Of a DNA stretch of 64,000 nucleotides, positions 11,446-24,396 are shown piece by piece (the stretch's first letter is position 1; the number at the start of each line of letters is the position of its first letter). The DNA is taken from the NCBI RefSeq assembly GCF_003945595.2, contig NW_024104162.1, positions 1,364,001 through 1,428,000 of the forward strand. The letters run 5' to 3'. This DNA is from Pipra filicauda (lineage: Eukaryota; Chordata; Aves; Passeriformes; Pipridae). Made by a program: the position numbers and the translations under genes. The notes under the pieces were generated by a model, which worked only from the letters and a program-made list of their open reading frames with translations, had not been told where the DNA came from and made no database searches.

Positions 11446-13385
11446 GAAGCATTGTCCTTTCCCTCAAGTGTATTGAAGGGGAGAGACAGGCTAAATTGTG
11501 TAAAATGGTTTAACAATTCACTGCTAGAAAGAGAAAAGCACTTAAGTATTTCTCTGAAGTACTGTTTATTAGATCACATAAATTTGCACTCAGATAAACT
11601 TGCCCACAGCAGCAATCAGGCCACAGCCAGCAGCTCAAAGAAGAATTAAAACCAAGTTATATCTTATGGATGGTGGGAAAATATAGGAATGAACTGTGAG
11701 TCTTCCAAAAATACTGCTCAGGGACACAAAATTTTAACCAGGAAAATACATCAGATGTTTATGCATGTTAGGTGTTTATTTTTCAATCAGGTACATGTAC
11801 CCAGATCGTGACAGGATGTTTGAACTGTGCACATCAGGTCTTTCACCCACTGTTTATATGAATGTCATTCACTATCAGGCCTCTGCGGAAGATAAACAGA
11901 TTGAAGAGAGATGTGGACATATCAGAGTTTTGCACTGCTTCCACCTCTAACTCTGCTCCTGGTGCTGTAAGAAACAACCTCTTGACCAGAAGCATGTCAG
12001 AAAAGACAGGGAAGGGAAAAAAGCATTGGTCACAAACAAGGAGGCAGAGAACAGTGCAAACCAAAGGCATCTACCAAAATGCTTTTAGATGGGTATTAAG
12101 ACCAGAGCAATTTTTCTGGAGCCTGAAGATCAGAGACACAAAGTAGCTAAAACTAAGACCAAAAAGACATATTATCCACTTACCTGGCAGGAAAATATTT
12201 AACATCATGCCAGAGAGACTTGCTAAGGGGTCTGCAGAACTGCCAAATCCTTGCTGCCATTCAGATCACTGGGGTTTTTTCCCAATCCAACCCCTCAGAA
12301 GCCACGAAGCCAAGCAGTAGGCTTGGACCTACGCATGCAGGGAGAAGGGCTTAAAGGCTGAAATTAATCACAAACTACACCAAAAGTACCCGTATAGTTT
12401 TGCTGCTTCCCATTCCTAGCACCCTCTTCACTAGAAACCTTCATACTCATTTGAGGAACACCTACAAAAAGTTAAGACCTTAAGCATTCACTGCTTCCCA
12501 GGTTAACCAAGGAGTGCAGGGAGGACTCTGAAATCTTCAAGACTTCTGCATGTACCAGTAAAGCAAATCCACAAATCCTTTAGCAAGATTCAACATGAAA
12601 CTGCTTTGGATTATTCTTTGGTACAGTGCAACACCATGGTCAAACTGACATAAAACATGGGCACAAGCTCTAAGCCAGAAGTATTTTTTTGTGGACCCAT
12701 CCCTGCCCCATTTTTGCAGTGGTTACCTTGAGGTTTCACACACTGTTATAACCAAAAGACAATATCCAAATGCATTCAGTGGTCTGGGCTCATGGGCTGC
12801 ATCCCCCAGATGTTTTCCCTTCCTTTTTCCCCTCCTCTGCAGGAGTACCAGAGTTTACTGTGTATGTGAGGAGAGATCTGGAGACTATCGAACAGGCATC
12901 AATTAAAACCCTGTAATTCAGGGGAAAATGCTCTAATTCTGTTGGAGGTCAACCCAGGTCACACATGCAAGCCATACAGTATAGCAACTTGTTTTGGGCC
13001 CTTGGTTGCATGCTGTGGGCACACTTCCCCCTGAAGTTAGCCATAAAAATCACTTTGACTGTTGCAAGAGTAGGTTTAGGGCTACTGCTTTCGAAAATCC
13101 CATTCACAGGATACCACCTTTACCTTCAAAAGGTAATTAGAATGATGATTCTACCTATGCACACATCACAGGGTGGAAAGCTAAGAGCAAAAGGATATTT
13201 GCAGCATTCATTTCTATGTTCAAGCTTTTAGAGCACAAACTACTGTCTTAGCTGTTATCTAAAGGTCACTCACTGACTAGAGATTAAGATGAACAAAAGG
13301 CAGCTGGTACAGGGAACTCTCCCTTTACACACTTTATAACACTTCCTGACTGAAGTAAAAAGTAAAAGTTATTATGCACAAAACC
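11446..13385. other. Non-coding sequence, nothing recognised
   Basis: Short frames only. No splice-bounded coding segment or recognisable repeat family beyond possible extension of the adjacent CR1. Confidence 0.5.
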
Positions 13386-13389
13386 CCAA

Positions 13390-13460
13390 CAACCCCAAGA
13401 CTCCAGTGTTACTGTTGTGCTCCAGTACAACACTGTTGTTGTACAACCCCAACACTCCAG
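13390..13460. repeat. Direct repeat pair with internal hairpin
   Basis: CAACCCCAAGACTCCAG (13390-13406) recurs with one change at 13444-13460, 54 bases apart. Between them GTACAACA and TGTTGTAC pair around a four-base CTGT loop (13434-13443 region). The unit may be a two-copy minisatellite. Confidence 0.6.
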
Positions 13461-14630
13461 AGAACTGTTCATATACACAGACTGCAACAGAAAACAGCAA
13501 GTAACAAAACAGCAGCATTTAGTAACAAAACAAGGCCTTAAGCCAGTGACAAACAGCAACTTGCTTGCTGTACCCAAGTGCTCTACTGATAAAAACAGTT
13601 GGTGGAACAAAGGGACAGAGAAGCAGCAAGGATGGGGTAAAGATAACTTCTGCATGGGAGAACCAATGAATATACCACTCAAATATCTGCAAACTCAGAC
13701 TGGAAAGACCACTTCCCTTGCATTCGTACTATCATGCATTTCCCTTCAGACTCTGATACCATCAAAGCCCAGTGTACTTCCTGTGTGGCACACTGTCCCT
13801 TGCCTGAAGGGTTGTCTTTTCAAAAGACAAAAACATTAAATTCTATGTATTTCACATGAATCATCCCTGATCCCACGTGCTTGAGGTACAATCTAATCCT
13901 GCTGCAACATGGGAACAAAGACACATATACCTCTACATTCTGCTTTGTGAGCAACCAGAGCATCAAGGCATCATTTGAGCAGTCACATTTACTGCAAGAT
14001 AACACTACAGCACAGTGTAGGCTCGTAGCCTCCTTGGGGTGGGTGAAAGGGTAGTAGGCTGCTGCTTAAGGCATTAATCTGTGGGCACAGTTGAAAGAGT
14101 AGACACTATAACAGACTATTTATTGTCCTCATCGACTTTGGGAGTGGTAACTTACCCATACCATCCCCGAGGCTTTGGAATGAAGATTTTCAGATGCACA
14201 CACCCCATGTCACCACCTGAGGCCCACACCAGCACCATGTATTATTCCCCATTCCTATAGATGAGCCCCAACCCTCACTTAATGTGTGGCATTGGGTGCA
14301 TTTCCCACATGGCCCCTGAAAGGCAACCTTGTGTCCCTACTCCTCCTTGCTCCGACAGCTGCAGGGTAAGAGCACCGAGTCCCAGTTTCAAGCTTTTTGT
14401 TTCAGAGTCTCATCATTTCCCATCACGAGCTGGGTGGGGGGAGATAAAGGCCGTCAGTCTGTCTGCAGAACAGGCTGGCTCTGTTTGCCCCGTGCCCCAG
14501 CGAACAGAGGTTGTCAACTTTTAATGGAGCACTCGGGTTTCCACCGATGCCAGCTGCAGATAGAACAGCCCAGCAGCAAACAAATTCAGGTCTCTGGGGG
14601 CCGCTCAGATTCTCCTCTTATTTGTTAGTT
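13461..14630. other. Non-coding sequence, nothing recognised
   Basis: Includes a short repeat of AGTAACAAAACA around 13499-13532. No exon, promoter or mobile element is recognised. Confidence 0.5.
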
Positions 14631-15060
14631 TACCTGTAAAATACAGTTGGGCTAATTCTCCCTTGCGTGGTTGCAAAGATAAGTTTCCCTCCTCTTTGGA
14701 GCTACTAGGGGGAAAAAACCGAGCAAGTGCAGCGAGGCTAATGGAGTAAGAGAGCATTCCCATGGCTTAGGCAATAGCAGGCATTTTCTGCTGGGGATTG
14801 TTTTCTGAACACCCTGTGCAGAGGTGAAGTTGTGCAGCACTTTATAATAACTAAGACCCATTCATTACACACAAAGGTGCAGGAGGCGTCCTAATATCTA
14901 CATGTTCAGATGGGCTTAAATCCAATAGCTTCTCACGACGTCAGCTGTTGAATTTATTATATGCTTATTACAAGGCCAAGAAAGGAGAAGGAATTATCAG
15001 AAAATGTTCTTATTTGATTTCTAAATGTTAACAAAAACATTTTAATCGCACCTGAAAGCA
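14630..15060. promoter_or_regulatory. Candidate conserved non-coding element C
   Basis: A low-decay AT-rich block with several homeobox/TALE-like motifs (GGGCTAATTC, GAGGCTAATGG, TAATAACTAAG, TGAATTTATTATATGC) and retained CpG pairs such as CACGACGTCAGCTG near 14935, which holds a CRE-like GACGTCA and an E-box CAGCTG. The texture suggests an enhancer. No coding frame is credible. Confidence 0.35.
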
Positions 15061-15779
15061 CTGTGATACTAAAATGGGCCAGAATGCTCACCTGCAATTC
15101 AAATCCTCACTTATTCCATACATGAAAATGAGCCTGAATGCCTCCTCAGACTCTTTTTAGGATTCACCCTGTCACCAAAGTGTTGTTCAATTCAGCTGCA
15201 AAATTTGCTGCTTCTTAGCCCCAAAAGACTAACAACTGCGATTTAGACAGGAGCCATGAGAGAGAAAAGCTGCAGTACTGAAACTGGGTCCAGGCTGGGT
15301 TTGGATACTTGGCACCCATGTGTTTGATGACAGCTCTGATTTAGGCTTGTGAGTACAGCTTACTTAAATCAGGTTGTGAACACAGTCTTGCAGGTCAAGA
15401 TTGAAATACACCTACATAAACAGGAAAACTTGCATATCACCTGCATACATATTTTGCAACAAAGCAGTCCACATTCCTGAGCATCCTCTCACACATTAAA
15501 AAAATTAACTTTTCTCTGAAAAATGGATTCTAGTAAAAACCAAAAATAAGCACATGCCTTGGGACAGCAGGCTCCACACAGATCCAGTTTTGCAGCTTAA
15601 GCCAAATGAAATAAGAGTGAAAAAACTCTGAAAACATCACCTAGAATATAGGTGTAGGTAGCCTGATTTAGAAAAAAACTTCTGACAGTTTTTCACAAGA
15701 CATTTGCATAAGCAAGCTAGGGAAAAGTCACCTAGAGAAACTCATTATAGGCTGAGCATGACACTGTTTGGAGAACATT
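15061..15779. other. Non-coding sequence, nothing recognised
   Basis: No open frame longer than 60 codons is present and no repeat family is recognised. The last hundred bases may already belong to the CR1 relic that follows. Confidence 0.5.
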
Positions 15780-16706
15780 AAGAGAACAGTTATCAATGGT
15801 ACACTGTTTGGGAAGATGTATTAAGCATGGTTCACAGAGGTCTGACCTTGAGCTAATTCTATTTTCAGTATTTCCATTAATGATCTCGATGACTGGACAG
15901 ATCAGGTGGGAATGAGTATGTTGGAGGAAAGGACTGGAATTTAAGTAATCCCAGCAAACTGGGAAAGTAGTCTGAAAAATAAGAAGCTATTTAAGAGGGG
16001 ATGTTGAAATGTGTAAATACAGAATGAATAATGAAAGCCCATATAACAGACCTACAGAGAGGCTCCATGATCTGAGCTCACACATTAAACTCAAGGCAAT
16101 AAACTCCTGATTCTGCAAAACCCACAGATGGGGAAGCAGAAACAGGAAGACATTCTGAGACCTCCAAAGTTAAAATCCTGCTTTAATCACTCAGTACCCA
16201 TGAGGCCTTAGCTAGAGAACTGCCTGGCTGAGAGAAATGCTCTTAAGGAAAGACAATGACCATTTGGAGAAACTCAGAAAGACAGAAACAACCCCAGATC
16301 TACCAAACACAGCCCCCAAGGGGAGAGACTGTACCAACAAAGAACATTTTTAGTCCAGAGAAAAGAAGACTGAGCATGGATGTGATACATAAAGAGCATT
16401 GCAAAGTGAAAAGGAATAGTCTGTTCTCTGTATCACAGTGGATAGGGATAAAAAAAAAAATATAAATAGGCTTACACTGCAACACAAAAGATAAAAGTAA
16501 GATACTGGGAGAAAAAACCTGTTCCCTTGCCCTCTCAAACAAGCCTAATGGTAGTGAAATTCTGTGACAGCTAGCAACAAAAATGTCTAAAAAACAAGTC
16601 AGCTGGACACTGCAAAAGAAAAACATGCATACAGCTGATCCTTCCTTTGGGTAGGGAGAGGGACAAGATGACTTTAGGATTTCCTTCAAGACACGAGTTT
16701 CTGTCA
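15780..16706 (+). mobile_element. Degenerate CR1 LINE, RT fragment to 3' end
   Basis: Bases 15870-15893 encode ISINDLDD, a near copy of the FINDLDD motif that precedes the catalytic FADD box of CR1-type reverse transcriptase. The catalytic box itself has decayed. Upstream, 15830-15870 matches the degenerate CR1 segment preceding that motif. At the other end, 16670-16706 (AAGATGACTTTAGGATTTCC, then TTCTGTCATTCTAT) matches the CR1 3' end on the same strand, about the expected distance away. Frameshifts and stops throughout show an old, dead copy. The middle part (about 16250-16600) is not clearly assigned. Confidence 0.55.
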
Positions 16707-18535
16707 TTCTATATACGACCTAACAGATGACACTGAAAAGGTGCAGAGAAATGCTTATCAATGACAGATTCTGAAGAGATCTTGCTAATGGACAGGACAA
16801 AAGAGGGTCTGCTTTCCTTAATATTTTTATATTGATTCTAAATTGGATACAGTTACTCCAAGACTCAGTGACTAGTTTTAAAACAACTGCTTCTCTTTTG
16901 AGCATCACTGCTAAGTTCCCATAACAAAGCAAGCCACGGGACTCCAAGACAAAAACACAGATGTCAGAAACAGAGTGGAAGCTCAGTATACATCTGATCT
17001 GGTACAGTCTTAGACATTATCATATTGTCCTCCAAATGATACATGTAACAGAGCTCCTCCTCTTCACACACCAATGCCACAAGGAATGGACATGGCAGTA
17101 CTGCTCTGTAACTCGCTGTGCTGTTGCTGACCACCCTCCAAGAAAGGCTGCACTCCTGGAGTTAAGGAAGGAATTCTCTATAGTGCATAATCACTTACCT
17201 GGATTTGATATTTTGAGCTCAGAGTGACAGAAACTCTGGTACCCCAAGCACAAACAGAAAGACACCTAATTTGCAAGCCAGGAGCCACAGGCTGTTTACA
17301 CCAGAGCGTCTCAGCCATAAACATTTAATTAAATCAGCCTTTTTTCAATCATGGCATATTTTCTACATCACTGCTCATTTTCAACTTGTTGCAAAGCCTC
17401 TCCTGATGTTCCTTTTTTTCAGGCACTGAAATGCTGGACTCAAAAGTTACTGCTACAGGCAGAAGTCAGGAGTAGCCAAGTGCAGAATGGTGACACTGGG
17501 TTTGCTCAGCCCCTCCTCAGAGGTTGCACACCAACATTCACAATACCTGCAAAAGTCCTTCCAGCAAAAACTCATTCCATGATGCTTTCTGACAGTGCTA
17601 GCTTAAAGTTCATATGAATAATGAAAATTTCAGCTTTACTAATTTAAAACAGAAATCTGCTTTCACAATTAGGTGACAAACTCTGGAATTTTTGGGGATG
17701 CCCGATCCAGTTTTGTGATCAATTCTGAACTAGAACTGCTCAGTAAAAAGTGGAGATGTTTGATAACATTCATTAATTATCAACTGTTGATTCAGGTTAT
17801 TGTACTTCTGTATGGCAAAAAGAACCCCCAACCAAACAAAACCCAACAGGAACATGCTTCTGAATGACATTAAGACTCTTTCTCTTATTTAGTTGGGGTT
17901 TTTTTAAGTAGCCAGGGTACCCTTAGTCACTTCCATTGATTGGTATAAAAATGACAAGTCCACTAAGTAACTGCATAATCAGCAGAAAATTATAAAATGC
18001 ATCACCGATTATTGACAGCATTATTAAATGACTTACACAGTAAGAGACATACATGTCTTAACCACAGTCAATTACCAATGTTATCACTTTTGTTAAAAGA
18101 GAACTTACAAGTTCTCCAGGGAATTACAGACCAGTGTGAGCTTACCTCAATGCCAGATAAAACCATGAGGTAACAATCAAAACCAGGCTGGTCAATCATC
18201 CTGATAAATGTCATTCATTAAGCACCAGAAAACAAAGAAAAACTGTGCACCTCTCCTGTACTGGAATTATCCACACAGCTTCATAAACCACTGGCTTACC
18301 AAAGACATTCTGCAAAGCAAAGAAAGAAAAGGACAGAAGTAAAGTAAGAATCTGGCTTTCAGCAAATGAAAGATTAAACAAGTGCTAAAAAACTCCACAC
18401 TAACTCAGTGTTGTTTAACTAGTGACCTTCCAGAAAGGGAAGAATTACAACTGGACAAGATTGGCAAATAGCAGAAAGCTAATTTAGCTGGCAGAAAGAG
18501 AAGGAGGAAGAACTTAAGTACCCCCAAAGCTAGGC
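16707..18535. other. Non-coding sequence, nothing recognised
   Basis: Short chance frames on both strands. Some of 18390-18535 may be the 5' part of the CR1 relic that follows. Confidence 0.5.
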
Positions 18536-18810
18536 TGAAATTCAGTATTGACAAGTGAAAGTTAATCACAAAGGATGTACAAATTGAACTACACTGATAC
18601 ATTAACAGAAGGCTCCAAGATAAAAGATTTGGGCATCACTGTGAACAGCTCAATAGAACACAGATCCTGCACAGCAGGACTCTGCTTAAGAAAAGGGACA
18701 GATATTATCCAAATTATTAAAATGCTACTGATGAATCTTCATTTTGAAGAGCATATAGATTTACTAAAACTATTAGAAGCACGGGTAGTTTTCTATACCA
18801 ACAGAGGTTG
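18536..18810 (+). mobile_element. Degenerate CR1-like LINE, RT C-terminal part
   Basis: The frame starting at 18575 reads YTDTLTEGSKIKDLGITVNS; the DLGITVNSS part is at 18626-18652. It corresponds to the KDLGV-VD-S motif in the thumb region of CR1-type reverse transcriptases. Just upstream KFSIDK matches the FN-DKCK motif that precedes it. Downstream IIQIIKMLLMN and EEHIDLLKLLEARVVF are plausible decayed versions of the following helices. No 3' terminus was located, so this is an internal fragment. Confidence 0.5.
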
Positions 18811-21570
18811 CAAAGACTTGCACTTCCAAAGAGAGATGACATCTGATAAACAAATTAGCAGCAGGAAGGAAGGGAAATCATGACTTCTGTTCCATCAGAA
18901 CATGAAATCAATTCAAAATAGCAAATTATAATTGCAGTTTCATAATTAGCTCGTGGGTTATAGCGCTACAAGATCTCTTGGAAAATGCATTTCAGCAGTT
19001 TTTTAAATGATTGTGTATTTGTCTGGCTAACAGAAAAACCCACACTTACTCTAGACAGAACAAAAATACAAGTTTTCAGGCTCAAAGGACACAAGATATC
19101 CACGAAGTGTGAGGAGTCTGGGGAAACAGTTCCCATAAGGAGGTTATTCCATAATTATCCATGGCAGAAGTTTTTGTACTTTCCAAGCGTGTGATGCTGG
19201 AAACATTAAATGCTAATGTTTTAGAATCTATGTATCCCTATCTTCCCTTGAATCTGCTTGAAAGCAGGAGAGAAGAAAAATGAGGTAAGGGAGCCTGAGC
19301 AACTCAAAATACATCAGCCCACAAGGCTCCCTCACACCCAGTGACTCGCTATGCATGGAGTGTTACAGACAGCTGAGATCAGCAGATCAGAGATGGGGAA
19401 ACCTCTTCAGGCAGCTCTTCATTTCTAGGCAGGACTGAGAACTGGAGCTGCAGAAGTGCCAAACTTAGTAACTGATCTCCCAAGACAGGGACAGGGAACC
19501 TTCCTGCACTGGCAGCATCACAACAGGAATAAGTGGATAAAGGGCCAAGGCTGACACGCCATGGTGAAACAGTCCAACAATTCCCCTGTTTGTCATTCAG
19601 TTCTGAGATTTTGTCTTTACACCTCATGTATGATCTGTGAATCTGTAGCTCTTCCCTAAACTCAGGCCCCTCGGAACAGACAAGGTCTGATCAGGAAGAT
19701 GAATGCTACCTACCTGGAGGAACATTTTCTGATGATCCAACTCAAGCAAAACATACCTGCAGGCAGGAGGGTGCGAGCTAATCCCTGTTGTGCTGCAGCC
19801 CCACAGAGGCAGCTGATCCTTCTGCAATTCCAAACTGCCAGTCAAAGCTTTAACATCTTAATACACAGCATGCTCTAATTAAAAATTTTAATTAAGGGGA
19901 AAAAACCCACACACACTAACTAGCAAAACTAATGTTGCAAATTAGCAAGACTTACTTACAAATTGAAGGTAGTCTTTGCTGCTTTTTCATAGATCACATT
20001 AATGTTAATATTTTAAGCAAATAACTGTGGACAAAGGTACTACAAGTTCACTTCTGCCCATTTTAGTAGTGGGACACCAGTACCATTTCCTAGACGAGTC
20101 TCCTTTGTTAGGGCACGTGGCACACCACAGACAATCCATCTTAGCATCTGCCTTTGGAAGGCAGACCAAACCGAAAATGGACCACATGGACAAACTCCGT
20201 CTGCATTGCCTCAACGAAAGATGAAGTTATCTCAGACTTCCTCTTTTGCCTCAGGAAAGAAAGGAAAAGTTCTGAGGAGTCTGGACAAACTACCCTCAAG
20301 GCTAGCAACAGCAGACTCGAAAGTGGTCTTTGCATGGCAGCAAGGGAAATGTGGGAAGAGAAGCAGCAGGAGGTACAGTCTGAAAGCTCTGCTCCACCTC
20401 TGCAGCATCTCACATGTGACAGCAGGCAACTCACTAAAGTCACACTCCCACGTCTGTAGCCATCAGTTGGGCAAGGATTCACTGCACAGACACATCACTG
20501 AGAGTTGTACGTAATGTTTTTGAAATACATCGTATATCAAGGGCAAAAATTGTCAAATACTGTCAGCATTTGGAACTGATGAAATGCTTTGCAAGAGCTT
20601 TTCTTGCAGCAGCTTCAGCTTTAAAAGAGATTGTATATGTTAAAAACCTGTGATACTTAAACACTTATATACCAACAGAATTACTAAATAAATGTGCTCA
20701 GATACTGTTATTACAGCAGTTCTAGGTCTCTACAAATACATTTCAGCCTAAACCTGTGCCTCTCAGTTTTGTTTCTTGACTGCTCTATTTTCATTCCAAT
20801 CTGGCAAACCTCTGTGCTCTTGCACTGTTCTAAATCCAGATCTCTTGCTGAAACTGCCATGCTTTGACATGAGATTTACAACTCAACTTAGAACTGTGTG
20901 GAGACCAAACTGTCCATTTACCCAGTGGGGTTGTAAGCACAGATGAATTTTCACAGTTAAAAACAACACAACCCCACACACAGACTGAAGTATAAAAGGA
21001 TTTGCATTTTTCTCCAAACCAAATGCTTCTCTTACCAGAGCTCCCCAACTACCTTTTTAAAAAGACAAGATGACATAATATCATCCCTTCCTTTTCCCTG
21101 CCACATTCATTAGCAATGAAACTTTGTTTCTTTTTTAGATGAACTAAGATGTACACGAGAAAACGCATCTTGTGCTCTTAACTTTCTGCCCTCGTGCCAG
21201 AACACTGTTTATACCATCCCACCTTTCCCTTCAGCTCCCATAGGTTACAATAGGTAGCTGAACACTTGCCAAGGAAATCAGCCAACAGTCTGACATCCTT
21301 CTTGTATCTTAAGATGTAAAGTGAAGTGAAAAAAACTTTCCAGCAAGAATTCGTGAGTAGTCCAACATTTCAAATCTTTTCCATGGGTATACTCCTCTAC
21401 ATGAACCTTTGTAAGGAAACAAGTGATAATGAGACTTAAGAAACATGGGTTTTGAAGCACAGAACAACACTTGATGGATCTGAATTAGTGTCTCACTCTT
21501 ACATTAAAACTATATCACACACAGAACATCAACTCTATGTCTAAATCTCAAGGTATAAAAAAAACCAACA
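18811..21570. other. Non-coding sequence with an AT palindrome
   Basis: No exon is recognised. TAATTAAAAATTTTAATTA at 19876-19894 is a perfect palindrome around one central A. Between 20005 and 20514 several frames on both strands stay open at once, reflecting locally higher GC rather than a gene; no motif or splice pair supports any of them. Confidence 0.5.
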
Positions 21571-21576
21571 AACCAG

Positions 21577-21630
21577 CTAAAGAGAATGGTGAACTAAAGA
21601 GAAGGGTGAGCATGCTTGCTCACCCTTCTC
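21577..21630. repeat. Tandem 17-mer plus inverted third copy
   Basis: Copy 1 (21577-21593) and copy 2 (21594-21610) are adjacent 17-base units matching at 15 of 17 positions. Then 21599-21612 and 21617-21630 form a perfect 14-base inverted repeat with the four-base loop TGCT. The arm is GAGAAGGGTGAGCA. The arrangement suggests a replication template-switch event and would extrude a stable hairpin. Confidence 0.9.
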
Positions 21631-21849
21631 CATGAGCTGCATTCTGCTATGGGGGCATGTGCACTCCCCATGCAAAAACCCCTTTTGAAGGGAACCTTCT
21701 GAGCAATGCACACAGTACAGGTCACCCAAACACCCTCTCCCTCTTTTCTCAGTACCTCAGTCCAGGTGCTTAAATGCTCAGACAGGACAATTCTCAGATT
21801 CTTTCACTACAAATAATGCAAAAGCTACATGGCAAGGAGATCCAGAAAA

Positions 21850-22115
21850 ATCAGACACAACTAAGTAAGTGGGTAACAAAGGTAAACAAGCTTCAAAACA
21901 GATAAATGCAAATTAATGCATATAGGCAAAAGTTACATGATGCTAAGCTTAGAACTGGGAGTGTTAACTCAGAAAAGAGACTTTGGAAAATTCACTTGAT
22001 TCTCTACAATCACTGGCTCAGTGTGTGGTGACAACCACGAAATCAATCACCAGAAAGAATATCACGGGCAAGATAGAAATCATTCCTATGCTACCATATA
22101 AAAATGGGTATTTCT
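21850..22115 (+). mobile_element. Degenerate CR1-like LINE fragment
   Basis: The segment from AAGTGGGTAACAAAGGTAAA through ATGCAAATTAATGCATATAG, to CATTCCTATGCTACCATATAA, follows the order of the CR1/L3-type reverse-transcriptase C-terminal region: the working (N)-DKC-K-LH-G part, then the asparagine-rich and 'agaaatcattatgcca-tatataaa' part. It is heavily mutated and lacks both ends. Confidence 0.4.
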
Positions 22116-23944
22116 GTAATAAGAAATAGGAAGTTAAAGAATACACACAGACAATGAAAACATCTCAGATGCCTAATTTTTTGGGGGAATAATTTTGGTT
22201 ATTTCCAATTCCTGCACAGTAAGCAACTAAGTACTCCATCTCCATTTCTAATGCCCTCACAGAGAGTATGATCAGCATTTTGCAGAAAAAAAATCCCATA
22301 CCCATTAAAAGGGTTGGGCACCAGTGTAGATATTTCAGTAACTTCACACTTACTGGGAGAGCATCTGAAATATCTTGATCTTTCCAGGTAACAAAACAGT
22401 ATTCTCACAGAGGGTGCAGAGTTCAACTGAGCTTTGGCTGAAGTGAAGCTTAAGACAGAAAACTAGATGAGGGATCACTTACTTTAGCAAAGAAGAAGAA
22501 ATTTAGGCAAAACCACTCTGTGGGGTTTAAGTTTCAGCTTGTCCCTATGGAATGCTGTTTTGGGAATGAATTCACCATGAGGGCATGGATTCCTCCCAAC
22601 TGTCAGAGTGAAGTTATAGGCACTAAAATATCACTTTTCACAGAAAATAGTATAAAAGAACTGGTTCCTACACATCTGAATGGGGGCCTCATACAGCCTA
22701 ATAAAAGCAATTTTGCAGTCCAAAAAGGATGGACTCTGATTGACATGAATGAGGCCCTTGAGAAATCTAAGCATGATCAATCCAAACACAAGAAGACTGC
22801 ATGACTTCCAATCAAAGGAGAAGAAACTGATGTAAACAAAACATGCTAGAGCTGGTGATTAGACTAGATTTCTTAAAGGATCAAAAGTAATCAGATCAGT
22901 TTAGCCAAAATGCAAGAGTGTTAGCAGTCACCTCAGTCACTACCACAGTTGTCAGCTTAGCAGCACTGGATCCAGACCTCAAATTACCTTTTGGTTAAGA
23001 AATATAAACTAGAATAGGCAGGACTGGCAAGGACTCAGTAGTCAAAAAGACAGTCATGTTATTAAGAATGAGCCTTGTAAAGCAGTATAGGGCTCAGATG
23101 TACCAAAGATCTTGCAGGATTTATAATTCTGGTCAGTGAGTTCCTTTCACAGCTGACCCTGAGCTACAAAAAGAGAAGAATCTGATAGATTCCCTCTCCT
23201 GTCATTTACTAGGAAAAGCATACAAATGCATATCAGAAACGTGTGGTCCTGAGACAAAGGTGTCCTGTAGAGGACTCACCTTTGACAAGCAACAGTCACC
23301 TTGAGGGGGAAGAAGATGATCTGAGCCTTGCACACTGATTATATCACCTTGGAAAAGCATTCATATCAGACACAGAAATAAAAACAAAGAACTGTCATAC
23401 TTACCAAGTAATGAAAAATCTGTTTTACCCTAAATTATAAGTCCACTAACAACTGGAACTAAAACCAGCCCAGTAAGCAGCAGGTGAGGGAAAGACTCCA
23501 TATTCTGACCTTGGCAGCAGGAAATAAGCAGATCCACTGTACTCTTTCTCCTCTGACATATTGTCTACAGTAGACCTACAACTGTGTCAAATGATGTTTT
23601 TAACCTATTTTTGCACAGAACAGCAGGAGGATTTGTGGGGAATCCCAGAAGACTGCCAATATTTTGCTTAAACACAACTCCCCCAAACCCCTGGATTCCT
23701 TCTGGATGCCCATCATCTAGCAAAACTGGCCTTACAAACTGAAGTCCTACCGTTCTTCCCCTTCTCCCAGGCTTGGCAAGTTAGCTCACAGTGCTAGGCT
23801 CTATCTTAAAATTATTCTCTCTATATCCTCAGTAAGTTTGTTTAAAACTCATGTGTTTGTACGTGAAGAGCTTTCCAGCTCACTGCGGATATTAAACTAC
23901 AGGGAAAACATGAAGAGCTTTTGAAACTCTTAATAAGGTAGCAT
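22116..23944. other. Non-coding sequence, nothing recognised
   Basis: A short frame at 22520-22804 (plus strand, 94 codons) has no domain motif or splice pair. No repeat family is recognised. Confidence 0.5.
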
Positions 23945-24030
23945 TCCTCTGCTGCCTTTAATCCTTTATTTCACAAGATCCCAGAGCACTTTACAGATGT
24001 AAACACAGAGCTGCTCACCCAGCAGTCCTG
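23945..24030 (+). mobile_element. Possible ancient amniote LINE/SINE relic
   Basis: TTTCACAAGATCCCAGAGCA followed by CTTTACAGATGTAAAC resembles the 'aggatcccaaagcactttacaaatg' core shared by old CR1/L3-related repeats of amniotes. Only this core is recognisable and the boundaries are guesses. Confidence 0.3.
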
Positions 24031-24396
24031 GGGTGGACCGTGGCTGCTCTAGGACATAACTGCACCGTTTTAGCTCCCAGCCACACTGGTCTCTCCCTCT
24101 TGCTCTGCCACCCCGTGGCTGTTCAACTGTTCAACAGGCAGGGAAAGTGCCCAATGCCCAGAAAGAGAGGTCTCATACATGCCAGGAACTTCACTGGTGG
24201 AGGTGGCTCATTTTTCCATAGGCAGGTACTTGCAACCAATTAAAACAGGATTTAAGAAACAAAGCTGTTTTCAGCAGAGCCAGAGAGACACACCTAGAAA
24301 GGACACTGGTACCTCAGGGTTTGGTCAACAGATTGGAGTTGATGGCTCTGTCCTAGTCATTAAATTGTCTAAATCTCAAGGTATGAGATTTTCTCA

